From assembly GCA_947452875.1 (NCBI GenBank), contig CANGEZ010000148.1, positions 1 to 5,781 on the forward strand: a DNA stretch of 5,781 bases, in the 5' to 3' direction. The stretch is from Chitinophagaceae bacterium (lineage in GTDB: Bacteria; Bacteroidota; Bacteroidia; Chitinophagales; Chitinophagaceae). Under the pieces are notes generated by a model, which did not search any database, was not told where the DNA came from, and saw nothing but the letters and a program-made list of their open reading frames with translations. Positions 1 through 5,316 of the stretch are shown in pieces (positions within the stretch are counted from its first letter, which is position 1; each line of letters opens with the position of its first letter). The position numbers and the translations under genes were made by a program.

Positions 1-602
1 ATCATACATTCCAAAGCATCGGTCAAATTAAAATCATCCAAATCTTCTTTGGTGCTTAAGATGGTTTCTAGACAGCCATATAAAAGATGAGACTCTTTTA
101 TTTTATAAATACCCACCAACGCCATATTGCTTTTTGGAATTACCGGTTTTTCCACTACTCTACTTATAAATCCATCGTCTTCAATTTCAGCCACCCCGAA
201 ATTTCTCGGATCATCCACTTTTTTTACACCCAGCATGGAATAAGGAGAATCCATCACTTCCTTGATATCATATTCTGCAATGGTATCTCCTAATACAATA
301 AAAACGTCATCATCGACAACAATAGACCTAGTTAATTCAACTGCATGACCTGTACCATGACGATCATTCTGGGTTACAAAATGGCAAGTCAAATCAGGGT
401 AATTTGCGGTTACATAATCCTGAATCTTTTCTCCCAAATAACCAATAACGAAAATAAACTCGGTAATACCGGCTTCTTTCAACTGGTCTAAAATGATATT
501 GAGTATGGTTCTGCCTGCAAGCGGTATCAGCGCTTTAGGTTGAGTGTATGTATGTGGACGTAACTTAGTGCCTGCACCAGCTACTGGAATAATCGCCTTC
601 AT
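1..602 (-). CDS. Sugar-phosphate nucleotidyltransferase (glucose-1-phosphate thymidylyltransferase-like), 3' end outside window
   Basis: This is the N-terminal 200 residues of a cytoplasmic NTP-transferase that would join a sugar 1-phosphate to a nucleoside triphosphate, giving an NDP-sugar for cell-surface glycans and pyrophosphate. Reading the minus strand from the ATG at 602, the frame stays open to the window edge. The nucleotide-binding signature GAGTKLRPHT lies at residues 9-18, followed by PKAL at 22-25 (the catalytic lysine region). LGDT at 104-107 carries the metal-binding Asp, FGVAEI is at 135-140 and EKP at 151-153. NLTDAL near residue 192 is typical of the family just before the C-terminal part. 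The family signature usually reads GxGTRLRPLT, so the Lys and His are mild variants. It is divergent from glyA with a 147-base gap. No Shine-Dalgarno site is visible. The fold is secure, but the exact sugar and nucleotide (RmlA, GalU or mannose type) cannot be settled from this half. Confidence 0.9.
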   Translation of the reverse strand, partial: MKAIIPVAGAGTKLRPHTYTQPKALIPLAGRTILNIILDQLKEAGITEFIFVIGYLGEKIQDYVTANYPDLTCHFVTQNDRHGTGHAVELTRSIVVDDDVFIVLGDTIAEYDIKEVMDSPYSMLGVKKVDDPRNFGVAEIEDDGFISRVVEKPVIPKSNMALVGIYKIKESHLLYGCLETILSTKEDLDDFNLTDALECM

Positions 603-723
603 CAGATTTCTTGTTTCGGGGAGTGAAATTAGGACTTTTTGACTAAAATGCACATGATGGTCCAATTGTTTAGAAATCATTTAAAACTCTTTAATTCTTC
701 ATCTCAGATTAACCTTGCGGATG

Positions 724-731
724 TATCTTTG
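724..731 (+). promoter_or_regulatory. Candidate -7 promoter element of glyA
   Basis: TATCTTTG matches the Bacteroidota sigma-factor -7 consensus TAnnTTTG at every fixed position. It ends 18 bases before the glyA ATG at 750, which would give a leader of roughly 10-15 bases. I could not find a convincing TTG-type -33 element at the expected distance, so the assignment rests on the -7 box and its position alone. It also argues that translation starts at 750, because the upstream in-frame ATG at 639 would lie before the transcription start. Confidence 0.6.
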
Positions 732-749
732 CGCCATAAAAAATTAAAT

Positions 750-2030
750 ATGTACAAGGATAAAGCGATTTTTGATTTAATCGGTCAAGAACTACACAGA
801 CAACGTCATGGTATAGAGCTGATTGCCAGTGAAAATTTCACCAGCATGGAAGTGATGCAAGCCATGGGTTCTCCATTAACCAATAAATATGCGGAAGGAT
901 ATCCTGGCAGAAGATATTATGGTGGTTGTGAAATCGTAGATCAGGTAGAACAACTAGCTATCGATAGAATCAAACAAGTTTTTAATTGTGAATATGCCAA
1001 CGTGCAACCACACAGTGGTGCTCAGGCAAATGCTGCTTTAATGCTCGCCATTCTAAATCCCGGTGATACCATTTTAGGATTGGATTTAAGCATGGGCGGT
1101 CACTTAACACACGGCTCTCCAGTTAATTTCTCAGGCAAAACTTATAAAGCACATTTCTACGGTGTTAAAAAAGAAACCGGTTTGATTGATTATGAAATGC
1201 TGGAAGAAAAAGCAAGAACCGAAAAACCAAAATTGATCATCTGCGGGGCTTCGGCTTACAGCAGAGATATCGATTATCCAAGAATCAGAAAAGTAGCAGA
1301 CGAAGTTGGCGCGTTTGTATTGTGTGATATGGCACATCCGGCAGGATTGATTGCCGCAGGATTATTATCATCTCCATTTGAACATTGTCATTTTGTTACA
1401 AGTACAACACATAAAACATTACGTGGACCAAGAGGAGGTATTATTTTGATGAAGAAAGATTTTGAAAATCCTTTCGGTTTAAAAGATTTGAAAGGCAATG
1501 TAAGAATGATGAGCAACTTGCTCGACATGGCAGTTTTCCCCGGTACACAGGGCGGACCGTTGGAACATGTAATCGCCGCTAAAGCAGTAGCATTCGGAGA
1601 ATTATTATCAGATGAATTTACTGTTTATGCAAAACAAGTTCAGAAAAACGCACAAGCTATGGCAGCGGCATTTGTAGCCAAAGATTATCATATCATAAGC
1701 GGTGGCACCGACAATCATTTGATGCTTATTGATCTTCGCAATAAAAACATCACCGGTAAAAAAGCTCAGGAAACTTTAGATAGAGCTCATATCACTTTAA
1801 ATAAAAACGCGGTTCCTTATGATGATAAGAGTCCGTTTGTAACCAGCGGTATTCGTGTAGGCGTTCCCGCTATTACCACCAGAGGCATGAAAGAAAACGA
1901 CATGCAGACTGTTGTTGATTTCATCGATCGCGTGTTGATGGATATCGATAACGAAGCGACAATTGCAGCGGTGAAAGAAGAAGTTGGGAAATTTATGGAG
2001 CAGTTTCCGTTGTATCCAGAACTCGGATAG
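750..2030 (+). CDS. glyA: Serine hydroxymethyltransferase (GlyA)
   Basis: PLP-dependent cytoplasmic enzyme that interconverts serine plus tetrahydrofolate with glycine plus 5,10-methylenetetrahydrofolate, the main source of one-carbon units. The product has 426 residues, close to the usual 415-430. Landmarks are IASEN at 25-29, YAEGYPGRRYYGG at 47-59 (substrate and dimer contacts), HSGAQAN at 88-94, GGHLTHG at 116-122, and CDMAHPAGL at 192-200 with the PLP-contacting Asp193 and His196. TTTHK-type sequence ends in Lys222, the Schiff-base lysine, followed by GPRGG at 226-230. FPGTQGGP lies at 263-270 and SGIRVG at 366-371, with the carboxylate-binding Arg369. The short insertion around 240-258 (before FPGTQGGP), compared with E. 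coli GlyA, is usual for Bacteroidota as I recall. The frame is open back to an ATG at 639. I chose 750 because the family N-terminus begins there and the 37 extra residues overlap the promoter and resemble nothing. Stop is TAG at 2028-2030. Confidence 0.97.
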   Translation: MYKDKAIFDLIGQELHRQRHGIELIASENFTSMEVMQAMGSPLTNKYAEGYPGRRYYGGCEIVDQVEQLAIDRIKQVFNCEYANVQPHSGAQANAALMLAILNPGDTILGLDLSMGGHLTHGSPVNFSGKTYKAHFYGVKKETGLIDYEMLEEKARTEKPKLIICGASAYSRDIDYPRIRKVADEVGAFVLCDMAHPAGLIAAGLLSSPFEHCHFVTSTTHKTLRGPRGGIILMKKDFENPFGLKDLKGNVRMMSNLLDMAVFPGTQGGPLEHVIAAKAVAFGELLSDEFTVYAKQVQKNAQAMAAAFVAKDYHIISGGTDNHLMLIDLRNKNITGKKAQETLDRAHITLNKNAVPYDDKSPFVTSGIRVGVPAITTRGMKENDMQTVVDFIDRVLMDIDNEATIAAVKEEVGKFMEQFPLYPELG

Positions 2031-2034
2031 ATAT

Positions 2035-2079
2035 GTTCAAAAGGTTTGGGAAGTTCAAAAGGTTCAAGACGTTTGACTA
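2035..2079 (+). repeat. Nonamer-periodic repeat, direct copy 1
   Basis: Starting four bases after the glyA stop codon, the sequence reads as five consecutive 9-base units of the form GTTYRARAG. The first and third units are GTTCAAAAG; the others are degenerate variants such as GTTCAAGAC. The first 42 bases (2035-2076) recur at 2131-2172 with one difference (A at 2052, G at 2148). It contains no gene of its own, although 9-base periodicity keeps frames open. Function is unknown. It resembles REP-like intergenic repeats rather than a terminator, since no T-run follows. Confidence 0.75.
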
Positions 2080-2130
2080 AATGAACATACTCTTTAATCA
2101 AAAACATTTCTAGAAATTATACATTTAAAA

Positions 2131-2175
2131 GTTCAAAAGGTTTGGGAGGTTCAAAAGGTTCAAGACGTTTGAAGG
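2131..2175 (+). repeat. Nonamer-periodic repeat, direct copy 2
   Basis: This is the second copy of the 42-base repeat, beginning 96 bases after the start of the first, again in five 9-base units. Unlike copy 1, it is followed after a 17-base spacer (2176-2192) by a degenerate inverted array at 2193-2237. The two could fold into a long imperfect hairpin immediately upstream of the gene at 2245. Pairing is strongest for the first unit (8 of 9) and the fourth (8 of 9), and weak in the fifth, next to the loop. Confidence 0.75.
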
Positions 2176-2192
2176 AACCAACAATCTCTTTA

Positions 2193-2237
2193 GTAAGAAA
2201 CCTCTTGAACAAATTGAACTTATTAAACCTTTTAAAC
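2193..2237 (-). repeat. Degenerate inverted copy of the nonamer repeat
   Basis: Read on the minus strand, this stretch again parses into five 9-base units beginning GTT, from GTTTAAAAG to GTTTCTTAC. Aligned unit by unit with copy 2, I count 31 of 45 identical positions, and 27 of 36 if the unit nearest the loop is left out. The retained 9-base phase suggests a real inverted relative rather than chance AT-richness. It ends seven bases before the ATG at 2245, so a hairpin formed with copy 2 would sit on the leader of that gene if transcription comes from upstream. Confidence 0.6.
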
Positions 2238-2244
2238 ATCGACT

Positions 2245-2676
2245 ATGATTCAACGCATTCAAACCATCTGGCTTTTACTTGCATCTATTTGTGTGATGGC
2301 CAGTCTGAAAGTTTCATTTTATACCGGAAACATTATTCCTGTAGGAGAAATGACTACCCCGTTAAAAACATTCACGCAGTTAAACGGCATGTACGACATC
2401 ATCAGCAATATACTAACGGTTACGATTGGCGTATTGGCCTTGATCACCATTTTTTTATACAGCAACCGCAAGCTTCAACTGAAACTCATCTTCGTTGGTA
2501 TCCTTCTCGAAATAATCCTCATTGCGGATTATGAAGTTGGCATTAAAAAATTCACTGAAGGCAGTTATGCTGTTGGCTCGATACTTCAGTTTTTGGTTTT
2601 GATATTCTTCTATCTGGCAATCAAAGGTATTAGAAAAGACAATAAGATTATTGCGGAAAGTGATAGGTTGAGATAG
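2245..2676 (+). CDS. DUF4293-type four-helix inner-membrane protein
   Basis: Small integral membrane protein of 143 residues with no known function. Hydrophobic segments fall at about 6-24, 52-72, 78-96 and 108-127, separated by short charged loops. The loop between the first two is longest and lacks strong charge. The start MIQRIQT and the C-terminal pattern IRKD followed by SDRLR match what I know of the Bacteroidota family DUF4293; that is recall of family hallmarks, not a search. The length fits the family. The first hydrophobic segment has no cleavage site and looks like a retained helix. It follows glyA on the same strand, but 214 bases of repeat-rich DNA separate them, so co-transcription is uncertain. 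I see no TAnnTTTG box in front. An overlapping plus-strand frame starting at 2142 is a by-product of the repeats and this gene. Confidence 0.85.
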   Translation: MIQRIQTIWLLLASICVMASLKVSFYTGNIIPVGEMTTPLKTFTQLNGMYDIISNILTVTIGVLALITIFLYSNRKLQLKLIFVGILLEIILIADYEVGIKKFTEGSYAVGSILQFLVLIFFYLAIKGIRKDNKIIAESDRLR

Positions 2677-2678
2677 AG

Positions 2679-2704
2679 CCCCCTAAATCCCCCAAAGGGG
2701 GAGT
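2679..2704. repeat. C-rich/G-rich hairpin element (REP-like, possible terminator)
   Basis: Three bases after the DUF4293 stop, a C-run and TAAAT are followed by TCCCCC (2688-2693), the loop AAA, and GGGGGA (2697-2702). This is a six-pair stem with a three-base loop. I recall very similar elements scattered between genes in many Bacteroidota genomes, so it is probably a dispersed repeat. It may also stop transcription from the gene at 2245, but only a weak T-stretch follows, so a Rho-independent role is unproven. Confidence 0.6.
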
Positions 2705-2771
2705 TGTTTGGCGTTTGGGATTCGGAGTTACATGCATTTTCTTGTATGAGATTTATCAAAATTTGTAAATT

Positions 2772-2788
2772 ATACCAATAAATGGTAT
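2772..2788. promoter_or_regulatory. Candidate ParD operator palindrome
   Basis: ATACCA (2772-2777) and TGGTAT (2783-2788) form a perfect 6-base inverted repeat around the spacer ATAAA, 21 bases before the antitoxin ATG. Ribbon-helix-helix antitoxins usually repress their own operon by binding such short palindromes, so this is the natural autoregulatory site. A weak -7-like match, AAAATTTG at 2758-2765 (one deviation from TAnnTTTG), would put the transcription start next to or inside the palindrome. Binding is inferred, not shown. Confidence 0.5.
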
Positions 2789-2809
2789 TTTAGTTAAAAT
2801 TGATTTGAC

Positions 2810-3058
2810 ATGTCTAAAAATACATCGATACTGTTAAGCGAATACTACGATAACTTTATAAATAAGCAAATTGAAACAGGCAAATTCTCCTCTGTGAGCG
2901 AGGTTGTAAGAGCCGCATTGCGATTGTTTGAATTTGAGGAAGCCAAAAAGACAGAACTGATAAAAGATTTGGAAAAAGGTGAGCAATCCGGGTTTGTCGA
3001 AAATTTTGAACGTGATGCTTTTTTGAAAAATCTTCATCAAAAACATAAAGCAAAGTGA
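2810..3058 (+). CDS. ParD-type ribbon-helix-helix antitoxin
   Basis: 82-residue antitoxin of a type II toxin-antitoxin pair. The N-terminus has the ribbon-helix-helix layout. A short beta strand, NTSILLS, lies at 4-10, followed by helix A. Then come GKFSSVSEVVRAALR at 24-38 (turn and helix B) and a charged linker. The C-terminal region, with SGFVENF at 60-66 and FLKNLH at 71-76, is the part that in ParD proteins wraps the toxin. Both halves match the ParD/YefM-unrelated RHH class (TIGR02606-like) from family knowledge. It would neutralise the ParE product and, as dimers or with the toxin, repress the operon through the palindrome at 2772-2788. The stop codon overlaps the toxin start, the usual arrangement for translational coupling. 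No Shine-Dalgarno site is apparent. Confidence 0.9.
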   Translation: MSKNTSILLSEYYDNFINKQIETGKFSSVSEVVRAALRLFEFEEAKKTELIKDLEKGEQSGFVENFERDAFLKNLHQKHKAK

Positions 3059-3357
3059 TTGCTTATAAAATAAGTAAAGAAGCCGCAAAAGATCTTGAAG
3101 GCATCTGGCTTTATACTTTTGAAACTTGGTCGATTCACCAAGCCGACAGATATTACAACCTCTTACTAAACGAAATAGAATTTATTGCAGCCAATCCTAC
3201 TTCCGGAAAGGATTGTGGACACATCAGAGAAGGCTATTTTCGTTCAAAAGTAAATTCTCATTTTATTTTTTACAAGATTAACAAGGATAAAACCGAAATT
3301 GAAATCATTAGAATTCTTCACCAGCAAATGGATGTAGAAAAAAGGTTGAATGATTGA
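3055..3357 (+). CDS. ParE/RelE-superfamily toxin
   Basis: 100-residue toxin of the ParE branch of the RelE/ParE fold; classic ParE proteins poison DNA gyrase, but the target here is not visible in the sequence. Landmarks are AAKDLEGIW at 10-18 and the Trp/Tyr-rich segment through ADRYY at 30-34. After these come AANPTSGK at 45-52, FRSKV near 62-66, HFIFYKI at 69-75 and the family C-terminal signature IIRILHQQMD at 84-93. Length is full for the family. It starts at GTG (3055), overlapping the antitoxin TGA by GTGA. No in-frame ATG exists near the N-terminus, and the residues right after GTG already fit the family's first strand. No frameshift is seen, so the module looks intact. Confidence 0.9.
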   Translation: MIAYKISKEAAKDLEGIWLYTFETWSIHQADRYYNLLLNEIEFIAANPTSGKDCGHIREGYFRSKVNSHFIFYKINKDKTEIEIIRILHQQMDVEKRLND

Positions 3358-3444
3358 AAATATTTTTACAGAAGGCATTTAAAAGATTTATAACAAAACA
3401 ACACTTGCATCATTTAGCTCTAAACCATTTTAAAAATATTACTC

Positions 3445-3867
3445 ATGGCAAATATCCATCCACACATCAATTTCAACGGCAATGCTGAAGAAGCCTTTAC
3501 TTTTTATAAATCAGTATTTGGTGGAGAGTTCTCCAAAATCGTTCGACTCAAAGATATTGCTGGTCCTGACTTTCCGATTCCGGAAAACGAAGCACATAAA
3601 ATATTGAACATCGCTTTGCCCATTGGTAATGCTATTTTAATGGGCAATGATGTACCTGAAGCTATGGGACGCGTTAATGAAAATGAAAACCGATCTAAGA
3701 TTGTTGTGACTGCAGCAAGCAAGGAAGAAGCCGACAAAATATACCATGGTCTTTCAGCAGGCGGAAATGTCGAAATGCCCATTTCTGAAACGCCATGGGG
3801 TAGTTATTTTGGGATGTTAAGGGATAAGTTTGGGATTGAGTGGATGGTGGAGTATAGTCTGGTTTAA
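3445..3867 (+). CDS. PhnB-like VOC-fold (glyoxalase superfamily) protein
   Basis: 140-residue protein of the vicinal oxygen chelate fold, PhnB-like group (COG2764 type; often labelled 3-demethylubiquinone methyltransferase-like, which is misleading). Landmarks are HINFNGNAEEAFTFYKSVFGG at 7-27, ALPIGNAILMGNDVPE at 57-72, and TPWGSYFGMLRDKFGIEWMV at 116-135. The reaction is unknown for the group; members are small soluble cytoplasmic dimers. In relatives I recall, the position before the central strand is usually His (as in IMHIALPI); here it is Asn55, so a metal site may be altered. It stands alone on the plus strand, 87 bases after the toxin gene, with no recognisable promoter box or Shine-Dalgarno site. 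Start is ATG at 3445, directly before the family N-terminus. Confidence 0.88.
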   Translation: MANIHPHINFNGNAEEAFTFYKSVFGGEFSKIVRLKDIAGPDFPIPENEAHKILNIALPIGNAILMGNDVPEAMGRVNENENRSKIVVTAASKEEADKIYHGLSAGGNVEMPISETPWGSYFGMLRDKFGIEWMVEYSLV

Positions 3868-4060
3868 TTTCTTCAAAGTGGGATTTCTTGTGTAGAAAGT
3901 TTACTTGCAATTTATTTTTTGAGTATAAATATTTTCAATATTCTTAAAGTGTCTTTTTTCTTACTTGAATATCTTATTCAATTAATTTAAATGAGAATTT
4001 ATTGTCAGTATTCAGCAATTTATTGTCAAGATTGAGATAACATCCTAAAATAAACTAGTT
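3868..4060. other. AT-rich intergenic region
   Basis: 193 bases with no supportable gene on either strand. The content is strongly AT-rich and includes short A/T-only inverted repeats that I do not consider terminators. The only clear structure is the pair of 12-base direct repeats at 3996-4028. AACTAGTT (4053-4060), an 8-base palindrome abutting the next ATG, is probably chance. No TAnnTTTG promoter box is present. Confidence 0.6.
3996..4028 (+). promoter_or_regulatory. Paired 12-base direct repeats at 21-base spacing
   Basis: AATTTATTGTCA occurs exactly at 3996-4007 and at 4017-4028. Their starts are 21 bases apart, about two helical turns, and the bases after each copy also partly agree. 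Two identical sites on one DNA face, ending 32 bases before the ATG at 4061, look like a tandem regulator site such as those of LytTR or AraC-type proteins. No regulator is identified, and AT-rich chance repetition is possible. Confidence 0.4.
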
Positions 4061-4540
4061 ATGAAAGAATTAATGCTTATTTTTTCTTTATTAATAGGTT
4101 TGAAACTAAATGCTCAAACTTATAAACTTTATCAAACAGACAATATTTATAATCAACTAAAGCTTAATACAAAAACAGGTGAAGTTTATCAAATTCAAAG
4201 TGATGGACAACTTTTTTTAGTTCACAGTGCATCAACACCATATAGTGAAAAATCAAATAGATACGCTCTATATAAGACAGAAAACATGTGGACATACATA
4301 TTACTTGACAAATTTTCTGGTAAATTATGGCAATGTCAATATAGTGTAGAGGGAGTTGACAAAATACTTTCAGTTGTCATCAATGATAACGAACTTTCAT
4401 TTACCGAGACTAACAAATTTACAATAACACCTATGACAAGTATGTTTCAGTTTTACTTAACTAATGATGAAACAGGAGAAATGTGGAAATTTCAATGGAG
4501 TACAAATGGCAATGAATATCGATGGATAGAAAAAATGTAA
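4061..4540 (+). CDS. Exported protein with three 28-residue repeats, function unknown
   Basis: 159-residue protein I cannot name. Residues 1-18 form a Sec signal peptide: Lys2, a hydrophobic core, and LNA followed by Gln19, a typical Bacteroidota cleavage point. The mature part consists of three gap-free 28-residue repeats at 21-48, 68-95 and 120-147. Each has an aromatic-rich start (YKLYQT, YALYKT), a middle hydrophobic strand and then TG or SG, and ends in an aromatic/Gln pattern such as VYQIQ, LWQCQYS or MWKFQWS. The repeats are joined by roughly 19- and 24-residue linkers. This suggests an all-beta fold acting in the periplasm or outside the cell. The DNA is AT-rich (13 G/C in bases 4081-4140, against 27 in glyA bases 1321-1380). 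The next gene starts seven bases after the stop, so the two are probably one operon, possibly controlled through the repeats at 3996-4028. Confidence 0.8.
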   Translation: MKELMLIFSLLIGLKLNAQTYKLYQTDNIYNQLKLNTKTGEVYQIQSDGQLFLVHSASTPYSEKSNRYALYKTENMWTYILLDKFSGKLWQCQYSVEGVDKILSVVINDNELSFTETNKFTITPMTSMFQFYLTNDETGEMWKFQWSTNGNEYRWIEKM

Positions 4541-4547
4541 AAGAATT

Positions 4548-5207
4548 ATGCAGTTACGAAATATTACACTTATTTCAACAGAACATAAAGAAAGCGGAAA
4601 ATGTAGTTCAGATGAATTACACAGAATTCTTGAAACAATTAATCCTGATGTGATTTTTGAAGAAGAAACAGATGATGATAAATTTCAAAATTACTATGCC
4701 AACGAGAGTTCATTTACATCTCTTGAAATTGATTGTATAAAAAAGTATTTAAAGAATCACAACATTAAACATATTCCCGTAGACATTAATTCTAATTTCA
4801 ATTATAATGAGTTGGATTACATGTTTGAGTCATTTAACAAATATGATGTTTATAAAGAAGCAATAAAAGAGCATTGTAGATTGCGAGATAAAGAAGGATT
4901 TTATTATCTAAACAGTGAGAAATGCATTGAATTATTCGATAAAACAAAAGCAATAGAGAAACAACTAATAGAATTTAGTGGTGTTAAAAAAAATATACTT
5001 CTTCGTATTTATACTTCATTTCACAAAGAACATGAAAACCGAGAAAATACAATGCTTCAAAATATTCTTAATTACAGTTTGGCAAATGATTTTAATCAAG
5101 GAGTATTTTTACTTGGCTATGCTCACAGAAAATCAATACTCGAAAAAATTGAAAAATTTCAATCTAACGAAGAAATAAAATTAAACTGGAAATTTTATAC
5201 CGATTGA
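4548..5207 (+). CDS. Putative TraB/PrgY/ChaN-like (TIKI-related) protein
   Basis: 219-residue soluble-looking protein without signal peptide or membrane segment. The layout recalls the TraB/PrgY-ChaN-TIKI superfamily, in which two His-bearing strand ends and acidic residues form a putative metal site. ITLISTEH at 6-13 puts His13 after the first strand. NPDVIFEEE at 32-40 gives an acidic cluster, HIPVDI at 75-80 a further strand with Asp79, NRENTMLQNI at 164-173 the Arg/Glu helix, and FLLGYAH at 187-193 the closing GxxH with His193. The first GxxH is changed to STEH, so Gly is lost while His is kept. Assignment is from remembered motif order, so it is a hypothesis. No enzymatic role is established here. 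It sits seven bases behind the exported repeat protein, and its DNA is similarly AT-rich, indicating co-transcription and a shared origin. No Shine-Dalgarno site is clear. Confidence 0.6.
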   Translation: MQLRNITLISTEHKESGKCSSDELHRILETINPDVIFEEETDDDKFQNYYANESSFTSLEIDCIKKYLKNHNIKHIPVDINSNFNYNELDYMFESFNKYDVYKEAIKEHCRLRDKEGFYYLNSEKCIELFDKTKAIEKQLIEFSGVKKNILLRIYTSFHKEHENRENTMLQNILNYSLANDFNQGVFLLGYAHRKSILEKIEKFQSNEEIKLNWKFYTD

Positions 5208-5316
5208 AAACAACTTATTTATGCGAGTTGAACTAAAAGATAAAGCCAAAATACAACATATCTACGAACGAAATAATTTGGCAAAAAGTCCTCTTATTAA
5301 AGAGAGTTCACTCCAA

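Noticed and set aside
87..293. Plus-strand open frame within the nucleotidyltransferase gene
   Set aside because: The minus strand here encodes clear family motifs continuously; the plus-strand frame is a Phe/His-rich antisense shadow.
639..749. In-frame N-terminal extension of glyA starting at an ATG at 639
   Set aside because: The SHMT family start is at 750, the extension has no family similarity, and the -7 promoter box lies inside it at 724-731.
1131..1337. Minus-strand open frame inside glyA
   Set aside because: It is an antisense shadow of a well-conserved gene with no start context or family similarity. The same holds for the minus-strand frames at 1817-2107, 2834-3088, 3504-3782 and 3695-3910.
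2035..2172. Possible CRISPR array from the repeated 42-base sequence
   Set aside because: Only two copies exist, the repeats are internally periodic, no third spaced copy or cas gene is present, and the intervening sequence is AT-rich filler.
2131..2237. The long imperfect hairpin as a Rho-independent terminator
   Set aside because: No T-tract follows the second arm; instead the next gene starts seven bases later.
2142..2534. 130-residue plus-strand open frame overlapping the DUF4293 gene
   Set aside because: It is created by the nonamer repeats and the off-frame reading of the membrane protein; its sequence is compositionally odd and resembles no family.
3884..3898. TTTCT/AGAAA hairpin after the VOC gene as a terminator
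   Set aside because: It is a five-pair, mostly A/T stem without a following T-run, too weak to call.
4978..5178. 66-residue plus-strand frame inside the TraB-like gene
   Set aside because: It is an off-frame reading of AT-rich coding sequence, lying wholly inside the longer frame with motif content.
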